A stretch of 6,571 nt of DNA from Chloroflexota bacterium (GCA_005888075.1 VBKD01000171.1:1-6571), one strand, 5' to 3'. Shown: positions 1-6,020, counted from the stretch's first letter. Numbers and translations are program-made. The notes: generated by a model not told the origin, from the letters alone.

Positions 1-392
1 GGCGCGGCCGGATCGCGCTACTCGCTGTCGCCCTCGGCTTCGTCCTCTATCCCCTGACCCCGACCGTCGACGTGATCAATTCCGACTGGCCAGCATTCGC
101 GACCGGAGCTCGACTCATCGTCCACGACCCCGCCCACCTCTACGACCTCGACGTGCAGCGCCGCGTGCAGAACGACGTCACCGGCGGCCGCACGCTCGTC
201 ACCCTTGGCATACACGGCATCCTTCCGTTCCTGGCCCCGGCTTGGGTGGCGTTCCTGGCCGTGCCTTTCGATGCGCTTGGCAGCGACATCGGAGGACGGG
301 CATGGATGCTTGCCGGCCTGGTCTGTCTCGCGCTGGGCTTGCTACTGGCCATACGACCGAGAGCGCCCCACGCATGCCCGCCCAGAAGGTGA
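1..392 (+). pseudogene. GT87/DUF2029-like membrane glycosyltransferase, N-terminal fragment (both ends cut)
   Basis: The frame is open from base 3 with no stop before 390-392, so the true start lies left of the window; the first in-frame GTG is at 72. A hydrophobic stretch at about 12-50 (IALLAVALGFVLYPL) is the first membrane segment. It is followed by SDWPAFATGARL, DPAHLYDLDVQ and a second hydrophobic, proline-containing block (LPFLAPAWVAFLAVPF). This order is typical of the N-terminal part of GT87/DUF2029 GT-C transferases, which use polyprenyl-phosphate sugars to mannosylate or arabinosylate envelope glycans. From family knowledge such proteins have about 400 residues and many more membrane segments. 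Here recognisable sequence stops near 345-350. The last dozen codons (ending APHACPPRR) are simply the antisense of the antiporter's conserved motif on the other strand. I therefore read it as a gene broken at a junction, not a complete short protein. The family assignment is moderate; truncation is fairly clear. Confidence 0.6.
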
Positions 393-1398
393 CGTGGCGC
401 CAGCGCCATGGGATGGCCGGTGACCGGTAGGAGGCCAGGGCGAGCAGGCCGTAAACGGGGACTGCCCGGGTCAGCAGCATGATCAGGAACGCGATGACCA
501 CCGTCCCAGCGACAGGCAGCAGCGTCCAGGCGGGCAGGGCCGCCCCGACCAGGATGAAGAGCACCGCGTTCAGCACGAACGCGAGCAAGTTCCAGAAGCC
601 GAGCAGTTGAGATCCATGAAGCCGCCCAATCTGCTCGCCGTACCGAGCGACCACGATTCCAGCGACGACAACAGCCACGATCCCTGAGAAGTGGAGGACA
701 TCCGCGGCGAGGTAGCTGCCATACGCGATGACGAGTGTGGCGAGGATTTCCAGGGGTGCATCCTCCGCAAACCGTAGAAGCGTCAATCCAACGAAACCAA
801 TCAACAGCCCGATCGCAGCTCCCCCGAGCGTGATCTCGATGAATCGAATGCTCGCGCCGCCGAATGATGGGACGCCGCTCAGGATGGTGGCGAGGACGGC
901 AGAGAAAACCGCGACACCGGTGCCGTCGTTGAAAAGGCTCTCGCCCTCGAGGATGGCGGCGAGCCCTGCCGGGGCTTTCAGACGGCGAAGGAGGGTGACG
1001 ACCGCGATGGGGTCGGTCGCGGCCAGGATGGCTCCCAGGAGGATGCCGCTCGCCCAGCTGAAGCCGAGGCTCAGGTGGGTGAGAGCGCCGATCAGAATCA
1101 CGGTCATCGCCACACCGAAAGTGGCGAGGAGGGCGACCGCCCACCGCCGGCGCAACAGCTCCTGCAGGTCAAGGGTCAGCGCGGCTTGGAACACCAGCCC
1201 CGGCACGAAAGCCAGGAGGATGACGCTCGCATCGACGCGTGGGAACTGTCCGCCCGGCAGCAGCCCGAACACGACGCCGGCCGCTGCAAGAGCGATTGGG
1301 TAAGGCAGCATGCGGGCGCGCCTGGAGATGAGTCCCAGCGCGACGGCGAGCGCGCCGACGAGCACCAACAGCAGAAGGAATCGCTGCTGCGGTGTCAT
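199..1398 (-). CDS. CPA1/NhaP-type Na+(K+)/H+ antiporter, C-terminally truncated with a foreign tail
   Basis: Monovalent cation/proton antiporter of the inner membrane, likely serving pH and Na+ homeostasis. The ATG at 1396-1398 gives MTPQQRF followed by about ten hydrophobic segments. Family signatures are present: AATDPIAVV (residues 126-134), EGESLFNDGTG (151-161, containing the ND pair important for ion exchange) and FWAGMRGALSV (338-348). In NhaP relatives the last motif is followed by further membrane helices and often a cytosolic domain. Here the sequence after residue 348 (about base 355) turns hydrophilic and arginine/proline-rich, and is the antisense of the glycosyltransferase fragment. 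The stop at 199-201 is therefore reached only after about 50 non-native residues. The gene lies 13 bases after the MBL hydrolase gene and is last in the ligase operon; no convincing Shine-Dalgarno is visible. The family is clear. Function of the truncated product is doubtful, and the true 3' end may be missing because of rearrangement or misassembly. Confidence 0.85.
   Translation of the reverse strand: MTPQQRFLLLLVLVGALAVALGLISRRARMLPYPIALAAAGVVFGLLPGGQFPRVDASVILLAFVPGLVFQAALTLDLQELLRRRWAVALLATFGVAMTVILIGALTHLSLGFSWASGILLGAILAATDPIAVVTLLRRLKAPAGLAAILEGESLFNDGTGVAVFSAVLATILSGVPSFGGASIRFIEITLGGAAIGLLIGFVGLTLLRFAEDAPLEILATLVIAYGSYLAADVLHFSGIVAVVVAGIVVARYGEQIGRLHGSQLLGFWNLLAFVLNAVLFILVGAALPAWTLLPVAGTVVIAFLIMLLTRAVPVYGLLALASYRSPAIPWRWRHVTFWAGMRGALSVVWPVASPARDRPGRQASMPVLRCRCQAHRKARPGTPPKPGPGTEGCRVCQG
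340..358. other. Junction joining two unrelated gene fragments
   Basis: On the + strand the glycosyltransferase-like membrane sequence is recognisable to about 345-350. On the - strand the antiporter motif GALSV ends at about 355 and family-like sequence then stops. Both genes lose their C-terminal halves within a few bases of one another, and each reading frame then runs through the antisense of the other gene. I see no insertion sequence, terminal inverted repeat, tRNA end or obvious target duplication around the point. It may be a genomic deletion or inversion end-point, or an assembly chimera. Confidence 0.55.
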
Positions 1399-1411
1399 GC
1401 GAACGCCGAGG

Positions 1412-2149
1412 TCAAAGCTCGACGGACATCCCGTCGCGCGCGGCCTTGACCTCGATCCCGAGCTTTTGCGTCAGGTCGGCGGCCAGCTCCCACGGATGAG
1501 CGCGCCAGACGGTCATGCCGAAATGCGTGAGGATCGCGAGTCGCGGCTTTGCGTCCCGAATGATGCGCGCCACATCGTCGAGACATAGGTGAGGCAGCTC
1601 GTCCCGGCACTGCATCAGCACGGTGTGGATCACCATCACCTCGGCCTTGTGTTGCTCGGCGATGCCGTCGTAGTACTTGGAGTCCGTGACCCAGCCGAGA
1701 CGGTCACCGAATCGAAATCCGTACGTCTCCGATTGATGGATGTGCTGTGGGCTCGTCGTAAACGTGGTGCCGTTGACCGAATAGGAGGTGTCGGGCTCGA
1801 GCCGGATGATCTCCTCCGGGAAACGGCGCAAGTAGTTCAGGACCACAGGATCCTCGTCGAGGGCGTCGGATGGGCAGTACAGGCGGCCCCGATGCTTGAA
1901 GCCGCCGTCGGTCATGGCCTCGACCATGACATTCACGTCGCCGGAGTGATCGAGATGGCGGTGGCTGATCACGATTGCGTCGAGCTTGGTCAGGTCCACC
2001 TTGCGTTTGGCGTACTGCACGATGGCCCCCGGTCCGGGGTCGAGGCTGATGCGCGTGGCGCCATCTTCCAGGTACATGCCCCCCGAGGCCGCCAGCTGCT
2101 TGGCGACCATGAACCGAGCGCCGGCTGTCCCCATGAAAGTGAGCTTCAT
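1412..2149 (-). CDS. MBL-fold metallo-hydrolase (RNase Z/phosphodiesterase-like)
   Basis: A 245-residue metallo-beta-lactamase-fold protein. It opens with a beta strand (MKLTFMGTAGARF) and then SLDPGPGAIV (35-44), typical of this fold. The metal site includes SHRHLDHSG (62-70, the HxHxDH signature), with likely further ligands at H136/H138 (PQHIHQ), D156 (WVTDSKYY) and H209 (LTHFG). There is no signal peptide, so it is cytosolic. Members of the RNase Z-like/phosphodiesterase side of the fold cleave phosphodiester bonds in RNA, DNA or cyclic nucleotides, but the substrate cannot be fixed from sequence. The ATG at 2147-2149 overlaps the ligase stop as ATGA, a strong sign of translational coupling to the ligase. 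A role in nucleic-acid processing is thus plausible but inferred. The stop at 1412-1414 lies 13 bases before the antiporter start. It is a different MBL subfamily from the nuclease at 4363-5331. Confidence 0.85.
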   Translation of the reverse strand: MKLTFMGTAGARFMVAKQLAASGGMYLEDGATRISLDPGPGAIVQYAKRKVDLTKLDAIVISHRHLDHSGDVNVMVEAMTDGGFKHRGRLYCPSDALDEDPVVLNYLRRFPEEIIRLEPDTSYSVNGTTFTTSPQHIHQSETYGFRFGDRLGWVTDSKYYDGIAEQHKAEVMVIHTVLMQCRDELPHLCLDDVARIIRDAKPRLAILTHFGMTVWRAHPWELAADLTQKLGIEVKAARDGMSVEL

Positions 2150-3801
2150 GTTTCAGCAACCTCGCTCAGCGGTACCTCAGCCTTCTCACCGAAGTACCGG
2201 TCGTAGAGCTCCGCGACTCGCTCGAGGGTGTCGATCTCCTCGACCGGCTTGTCGTCGCGGATCCGCACGATGCGAGGAAAACGCAGGGCGTAACCGCTCA
2301 GGTGGCGGCCCGAATGCTGGATCGAATCGAACGCCACCTCCAGCACGACCTCCGGGCGGACGAGGCGGACGTAGCCCCGGTCCTCGATCGTGATCTCGAG
2401 AAACCGTTTCGTCATCGTGGCGATTTCCGCATCGGTCAGCCCGGTGTACGCCTTCCCCACGTTGACCAGGCGGCCTGACTCGGTGTCCCTCACCGCGAAC
2501 GTGTAATCCGACAGCACGCCCTTGCGCTTGCCGTGCCCCCACTCGACCGCCGTGACGACGACGTCGAGCGTGGCGAGTGGGCGCTTCAGCTTCAGCCACG
2601 CCAGCCCGCGGCGGCCAGGTGTGTAGGGACTGAGGGGATCTTTGACCATCAAGCCCTCGTTGCCACGTTCGCGCGTCTCGGCAAAAATGCGATCCAGGTG
2701 GTCGGGACCAGTCGCCTCCTCGAGGCGCGCCAGGAGAAAAGGATGCTGGAGCCCCAGGCCTTCGAGCAGCTTCCGCCTCATGTTGAGCGGCTCGTCCAGG
2801 AGGGTCCTCCCATCGAGCCATAGCAGGTCGAAGACGACCAGCACGACCGGCACCTCTTGCCTCAGCTCGCTCTTGACCTGCTTGCGACCGAGACGTCTCT
2901 GCAGCTCGAAGAAACGAAGAACTCGGCCGTCGCGATGCGCCAGGACCTCGCCGTCGAAAAGGACGTCGTGTCCGATCGCGGGCCCATTCTCGACGAGCTC
3001 TGGAAAAGCGCCGGTCGTCTCCTTCAGGTCGCGCGAGAAGAGCTCGACGCGATCGCTCTGGCGGTGGAGCTGGCAGCGGACGCCGTCATATTTCTCCTCA
3101 GTCCAAACGGCTTCGGCGCCCATCCGGTCGAACACCTCGCCGGCCGTCTCGACCGGGCTGGCGAGCATGAAGCGGACAGGTTGGAACAGCGTCAGCGTCG
3201 AAGCGTCGAACTGGCCGAGCTTGCAGCGCACCGCCGTCTCACCGATGTCTCCGGTGATCAGGTGGACGCGTTTCACCTGGGTGATCGGAACGTGGAACGC
3301 CTCGGCGATGGCCGCCTCGACCAGGCCCTCACTGAGGCCGATCCGGAGCTCGCCGGAGATGACCTTGATGAAGAAGCGCACCGATCGCGGATCCATCCGC
3401 CTGATCAGCTGCTCCAGCGGAGCCGCCTTCTTCGCACCGCGAGCGGTGCGGATGGCCTCGAGCGTTGCCTCGACTTCCTCCAGGGTTACCGGCTCCGGAT
3501 TCGTCCGGCCCTCGAGCGCCTCGGCGGCCCAGTCGCCCATATCGGAATGCTTGCGAAAGATGCGGCTCAGCTCCTCGTCATCGAGCCCGGACAGGCCCGT
3601 GATGACCTTGCTCACCGCCGACCAGCCGAGGCCCAAGGTTCGGCGCTGCGACGGGCTGAAGGCCCGTCCGCTCATGAAGACGGCGGCCCGGCGCAGGTCG
3701 TCCTCCTCGAGGCCCCGAAAGTACTCGGCGAGGACCCTGGTTTTCTCGAGAGTGGCGGAGGTCGAGCCGACGGCTGCCCCTGCGTTAGCGAAATCCAGCA
3801 T
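2146..3801 (-). CDS. ATP-dependent DNA ligase (archaeal/LigB-like, three-domain)
   Basis: Seals nicks in duplex DNA through enzyme-AMP and DNA-AMP intermediates. Taking the ATG at 3799-3801 gives 551 residues. Domain order is an N-terminal helical DNA-binding domain (about 1-210), an adenylation domain (about 220-425) and an OB-fold domain (about 425-540). Nucleotidyltransferase motifs are intact: I, EKYDGVR (236-242; K237 is the AMP-accepting lysine); III, FDGEVL (282-287); IIIa, FDLLWLDG (324-331); IV, EGLMVKD (382-388); V, WLKLKRP (402-408). LSGYALRFPRIVRIRDDK near the C-terminus matches the motif VI region. The N-terminal DNA-binding domain and this length match the archaeal Lig1-like family, not the small LigC or the LigD polymerase fusions. 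Alternative in-frame starts are ATG 3825 and 3858; both would meet or overlap the divergent + strand gene, and recognisable sequence begins after the 3801 start (LDFANAGA). It is the first gene of a leftward operon and coupled by ATGA to the MBL hydrolase. Bacteria normally use NAD-dependent LigA for replication, so this enzyme is more likely for repair. Confidence 0.92.
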   Translation of the reverse strand: MLDFANAGAAVGSTSATLEKTRVLAEYFRGLEEDDLRRAAVFMSGRAFSPSQRRTLGLGWSAVSKVITGLSGLDDEELSRIFRKHSDMGDWAAEALEGRTNPEPVTLEEVEATLEAIRTARGAKKAAPLEQLIRRMDPRSVRFFIKVISGELRIGLSEGLVEAAIAEAFHVPITQVKRVHLITGDIGETAVRCKLGQFDASTLTLFQPVRFMLASPVETAGEVFDRMGAEAVWTEEKYDGVRCQLHRQSDRVELFSRDLKETTGAFPELVENGPAIGHDVLFDGEVLAHRDGRVLRFFELQRRLGRKQVKSELRQEVPVVLVVFDLLWLDGRTLLDEPLNMRRKLLEGLGLQHPFLLARLEEATGPDHLDRIFAETRERGNEGLMVKDPLSPYTPGRRGLAWLKLKRPLATLDVVVTAVEWGHGKRKGVLSDYTFAVRDTESGRLVNVGKAYTGLTDAEIATMTKRFLEITIEDRGYVRLVRPEVVLEVAFDSIQHSGRHLSGYALRFPRIVRIRDDKPVEEIDTLERVAELYDRYFGEKAEVPLSEVAET

Positions 3802-3807
3802 TGGCGG

Positions 3808-3826
3808 CCTATCGTAGATCGCCATG
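3808..3826. promoter_or_regulatory. Candidate compact divergent promoter between ligase and small Cys protein
   Basis: Only 22 bases separate the ligase ATG (3801) and the + strand ATG (3824). Neither has a Shine-Dalgarno sequence, so both messages may be leaderless or nearly so. On + the hexamer TATCGT (3810-3815) fits TAnnnT and lies 8 bases before the ATG. On - the overlapping hexamer TACGAT (3817-3812) also fits and lies 10 bases before the ligase ATG. The shared near-palindrome ATCGTAGAT would serve both directions. No good -35 hexamer is visible on either side. This is pattern-based inference. Confidence 0.35.
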
Positions 3827-4036
3827 CGGCGGTGTCCGTATCTCGAGGAGCTGGTCAAGGAACGCCGCTCGGTGCTGAGGGTCTACCGGTTCGACTGCCA
3901 CGTCGACCACCGCTCGAAGCGCAAGTACGCGCTCCGCGACAGCCCGCCCATCTGCGTCCGCAACTTTGAGGATTGCCCGCTATACCAGGCTGAAAAGCGG
4001 CGTGAGGACCACACAATTACCCGCTACACGGATTAG
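3824..4036 (+). CDS. Small four-cysteine protein, function unknown
   Basis: A 70-residue, basic, soluble protein that I do not recognise by name. Four cysteines at 4, 25, 44 and 51 (CX20CX18CX6C) sit in RCPYLEE, RFDCHVD, PPICVRNF and EDCPLYQ. The last two are spaced CX6C followed by Pro, and H26 and H29 follow the second cysteine. The pattern suggests a bound Zn or Fe-S centre, but this is inference. Codon third positions are GC-rich and the ATG lies just after a candidate promoter, both supporting a real gene even though it has no Shine-Dalgarno. It diverges from the ligase and is followed, after 11 bases, by a zinc-ribbon gene on the same strand, so the two probably form a small operon. Its position between a DNA ligase and a ligase-associated-type exonuclease hints at a nucleic-acid role, not proven. 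Confidence 0.7.
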   Translation: MRRCPYLEELVKERRSVLRVYRFDCHVDHRSKRKYALRDSPPICVRNFEDCPLYQAEKRREDHTITRYTD

Positions 4037-4047
4037 TCACCCGTCGC

Positions 4048-4366
4048 GTGGAAATTGATTTGAACTGTTTGGTCTGCTCAGCCCCGGCCCTGCCCATCGA
4101 CGGGACATGTGTCTTCTGCCATGCGCCCATGGCGGAGCCCGAGGACACGAGCGAGCTCCTGGATTATCTAGTGGAGCGCATCCCGATCGCCCGGGCCAAA
4201 CGGAGTCACCTCAACCGGGGCCCGATCACCGAGGTTGTGATCGACGTGGAGGGGAGGAGCTTCCGTGTCCGCGGTCGACCTTCTCCTGACCAAGCTCAGC
4301 GATGCCGCGGCAGCCAACCACGACCTACGCCGGGCGGTGCTCCGCTCCGGCTGGGCGCTCCGCTAG
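4048..4366 (+). CDS. Small zinc-ribbon protein with an apparent frameshift
   Basis: The GTG at 4048 opens a frame with C7-X2-C10-X10-C21-X2-C24 (CLVC...CVFC), a classic zinc ribbon. An acidic, helical stretch (about 28-45, SELLDYLVERI) follows, then a beta-rich part (ITEVVIDVEGRSFRVR, about 60-75). In that frame the next stop is only at 4483-4485, deep in the antisense of the convergent nuclease gene, and after about 4270 its codons lose the GC-rich third position. From about 4265 the +1 frame instead has GC-rich third positions and reads SAVDLLLTKLSDAAA ... LRRAVLRSGWALR, ending at TAG 4364-4366. The simplest reading is one protein of about 105 residues interrupted by an extra base (or lost bases) near 4261-4270: a sequencing error, mutation or, less likely, programmed shift. 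The function is unknown; zinc ribbons of this size often bind nucleic acid or protein. No clear Shine-Dalgarno precedes the GTG, so the start is uncertain. Confidence 0.6.
4253..4259 (+). promoter_or_regulatory. Strong internal Shine-Dalgarno before GTG 4265
   Basis: GGAGGAG lies five bases upstream of GTG 4265, the best ribosome binding site in the window. It sits exactly where the coding frame of the zinc-ribbon gene changes. It could start a separate 33-residue protein, stimulate a shift, or be a chance result of the Glu-Gly-Arg-Ser codons in the upstream frame. Confidence 0.4.
4265..4366 (+). CDS. Alternative: separate 33-aa ORF (tail of the zinc-ribbon gene)
   Basis: GTG 4265 to TAG 4364-4366 encodes a 33-residue peptide, mainly helical by composition (LLLTKLSDAAAANHDLRRA), ending in GWALR. 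Third codon positions are GC-rich, in contrast with the other + frames here, so this stretch looks truly coding. It has a near-ideal Shine-Dalgarno at 4253-4259. It is either the displaced C-terminus of the zinc-ribbon protein, which I prefer, or an overlapping micro-gene coupled to it. The stop shares CTAG with the convergent nuclease gene's stop. Confidence 0.35.
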   Translation: MSAVDLLLTKLSDAAAANHDLRRAVLRSGWALR

Positions 4367-4381
4367 AGAGCGAGAACCAGC
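4350..4381. terminator. Possible bidirectional hairpin at convergent gene ends (weak)
   Basis: GCTGG (4350-4354) can pair with CCAGC (4377-4381), and inside it CGCTC (4356-4360) with GAGCG (4368-4372). This leaves a 7-base loop that contains the shared CTAG of the two convergent stop codons. There is no T-run on either strand, so classical intrinsic termination is doubtful. The position is right for ending both converging transcripts. Confidence 0.3.
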
Positions 4382-5331
4382 TGCTCGGTGGCCTCGAGCG
4401 CCGACGCATGGATTCCTTTCTTTCGCAGCGACCGCGCGAAATCGGCCGTGTAGCCGTGCACCGTGTAGACGGTGTCGGCGCCTGACCTCTCGACGACCTC
4501 GATCAGCTCGTCGAAGTCGCAGTGGTCAGACAGGTCGAACGTGGCGTCGGCGCCGAACAGTCGCGCGAACTCGGTGTCTTTCGCCCAGCCGGATACCAGC
4601 GCGGTTCGGTAGCGACCCAGGCGGCGCACCTCATCCTTGCCGGCGGGGGGCGCGATCACCACACGATCGACCACCGGCTCTCCGTTGAGCTCGGTCCATT
4701 CCGGAAGCGAGCGTCCGGCCGCGGCGTAGTCGCGGGCGCATGGGGCGCATCGCTTCTCAAGCGCAAAACGGAAGCCGTAAGGCGCAAGCGCGAGCATGAC
4801 CTCTTCGGTCTTGCCCAGGGCGTGGCACAACAACACCGGCGTCACATTGCTGTCCAGGGCGCGACGGCACCATCGAGCGATGGCCTCAACCGTCGAATCG
4901 GGGTCTCCGAAGCGAAAATGCGGCCGGCCGTAGGTGGTCTCGATGATCAGGACGTCCGCCCGCGGCACAAACGTGGCGGGCAAGCCGCCGGGTTGCCGCA
5001 ACTTGATGTCTCCCGTGTAGAGCACTCGCTCGCCCCCATGCTCGAAAAGGAGCTGGGCGGAGCCCAGCATGTGCCCTGCGGAGTAAAGAGTCACCGTCGC
5101 CGGACCGCGTCGAAGGGACTCGCCAAGGCCGAGCATGCGCCATCCGCGCGGTCGTCGCCCCTCGGGAATCAAGGCCAGGGTTTGCGGCGTCAACAGAGCT
5201 TCCTTGTGCCGGCGCGCGTGGTCGGTGTGCGCGTGGGAGATGAAGGCAAAGCTGCGCACGACCAGAGGGTCCAGCCAGAGCTGGTGAGAGGGGAGGGAAA
5301 CTCCGCGGTCCCAGACGACCTCCCGCGTCAC
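4363..5331 (-). CDS. MBL-fold nuclease, DNA-ligase-associated exonuclease type
   Basis: A 322-residue metallo-beta-lactamase-fold protein of the CPSF/SNM1-like side of the superfamily. Motifs run in order: SHAHTDHAR (32-40; HxHxDH), GHMLGS (86-91; H87), YTGDIK (105-110; D108), ETTYG (131-135), LSDH (267-270; H270) and TVHG (290-293; H292). The set GHxLGSA, TTYG, APPA, SGW, LSDH and HG follows the layout of the putative exonuclease encoded beside ATP-dependent ligases in many bacteria. There it is thought to trim DNA ends before ligation. An inserted CAPC (195-198) is not a feature I know from that family. The start is GTG at 5329-5331, overlapping the epimerase stop as GTGA, so translation is coupled. 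Its ligase-like partner in this window lies 560 bases away in a different operon. The stop converges on the zinc-ribbon gene. The fold is certain, exonuclease activity inferred. Confidence 0.8.
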   Translation of the reverse strand: MTREVVWDRGVSLPSHQLWLDPLVVRSFAFISHAHTDHARRHKEALLTPQTLALIPEGRRPRGWRMLGLGESLRRGPATVTLYSAGHMLGSAQLLFEHGGERVLYTGDIKLRQPGGLPATFVPRADVLIIETTYGRPHFRFGDPDSTVEAIARWCRRALDSNVTPVLLCHALGKTEEVMLALAPYGFRFALEKRCAPCARDYAAAGRSLPEWTELNGEPVVDRVVIAPPAGKDEVRRLGRYRTALVSGWAKDTEFARLFGADATFDLSDHCDFDELIEVVERSGADTVYTVHGYTADFARSLRKKGIHASALEATEQLVLAL

Positions 5332-6020
5332 CGGGCGACCACCAGGTGCACGCGGTCGGCTGCCGAAAACAGGTCAGGAGGCACGTCGGCACCGACCGCC
5401 GCATAAGCCTCGAACGGGACGCCGATGTCCGCCAGCCAGACGTCACCGCATAGCCTCGGTCCATCAGCTCCGGCAAGGCCTGGCTTGGGCAGGCCCAGTG
5501 TCACGGTCAGGTCGGCTCTCACAGTTGGAGCGTAGGCGACCCCCGTGTCGGAGTCGAGGCCCGAAGGCACATCGACCGCCACGACCCGCGAGCGGGAGGC
5601 GTTGATGGCGTCGATCCACTCCGCGAACCGTCCATCAGGCGCCCGAGAAACACCCGTGCCGAAGATGGCGTCGACGATCGTCGCCGAATGTTCGAGGTGA
5701 AGCTCGGTCGACACGTCGACGCCCACGCGGCGCAGGGCGTCCAGCTCACGCGCGGCGGGGCCTTTCAGGCGCTGGGCGTCGATGCAGCAAACGGACACCA
5801 ACCTTCCCCAGCGATGGATGTGCCGAGCCGCGGCGAGCCCGTCGCCGGCGTTGTTGCCGATGCCGCAGACGACCGTCGTCGGGTCGCCGCAGAAGCGGGC
5901 GACCTGCCAGCCCGCGGCTTCCATGAGCCATTCCACCGAGATGCCGAAGCGCTCTTGGGCGAGCGCGTCGACCTCTTTGACCTCGGCGCTAGTCAGTGTC
6001 GGCGGGGCGGTGGACGACAA
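5328..6020 (-). CDS. nnrE: NAD(P)H-hydrate epimerase (YjeF N-terminal domain)
   Basis: Interconverts the R and S forms of hydrated NADH/NADPH (NAD(P)HX) so that the ATP/ADP-dependent dehydratase NnrD can restore the cofactor. From TTG 6020 the protein has 230 residues, the usual size of a stand-alone epimerase. Visible signatures are LTSAEVKEVDALAQERFGIS followed by LMEAAG (YjeF_N opening), GIGNNAGDG (53-61, the nucleotide-binding loop; usually GNNGGDG), VDAIFGTG (116-123), VDVPSGLDSDTG (149-160), LGLPKPG (175-181) and GDVWLADIGVP (192-202). The C-terminal kinase-like NnrD domain, fused in many bacteria, is absent. The start is uncertain: GTG 6074 would overlap the upstream regulator by 86 bases and add a low-complexity tail; CTG 5996 is also possible. 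I prefer TTG 6020, which overlaps the regulator's end by 32 bases. No start has a good Shine-Dalgarno, so coupling to the upstream gene is likely. The stop overlaps the nuclease start. Confidence 0.88.
   Translation of the reverse strand: MSSTAPPTLTSAEVKEVDALAQERFGISVEWLMEAAGWQVARFCGDPTTVVCGIGNNAGDGLAAARHIHRWGRLVSVCCIDAQRLKGPAARELDALRRVGVDVSTELHLEHSATIVDAIFGTGVSRAPDGRFAEWIDAINASRSRVVAVDVPSGLDSDTGVAYAPTVRADLTVTLGLPKPGLAGADGPRLCGDVWLADIGVPFEAYAAVGADVPPDLFSAADRVHLVVAR

Noticed and set aside
340..358. Insertion sequence or integrase-mediated event as the cause of the junction
   Set aside because: No terminal inverted repeats, target duplication, transposase or tRNA end is visible around it.
140..1144. 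334-codon - strand frame overlapping the antiporter
   Set aside because: Arg/Pro/His-rich translation with no hydrophobic pattern; out of frame with the well-supported antiporter.
728..1449. + strand frames opposite the antiporter
   Set aside because: Arg/Ser/Ala-rich antisense products without motifs; no ribosome binding site or context.
1589..2393. + strand frames opposite the MBL hydrolase and the ligase 3' end
   Set aside because: Antisense of conserved metal-site sequence; no independent support.
2642..3969. Long + strand open frames (370-390 codons) opposite the DNA ligase
   Set aside because: They are antisense shadows of a GC-rich gene: rich in Ser/Arg or low-complexity residues, with no recognisable domains, while the opposite strand encodes an intact ligase with all catalytic motifs.
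4367..4485. C-terminal extension of the zinc-ribbon frame to 4485
   Set aside because: Lies wholly opposite the nuclease gene's 3' end and lacks the GC-rich third codon position; better explained by a frame switch before 4270.
4522..5406. 294-codon + strand frame opposite the MBL nuclease
   Set aside because: Antisense shadow; the - strand holds every MBL motif in order and couples to nnrE.
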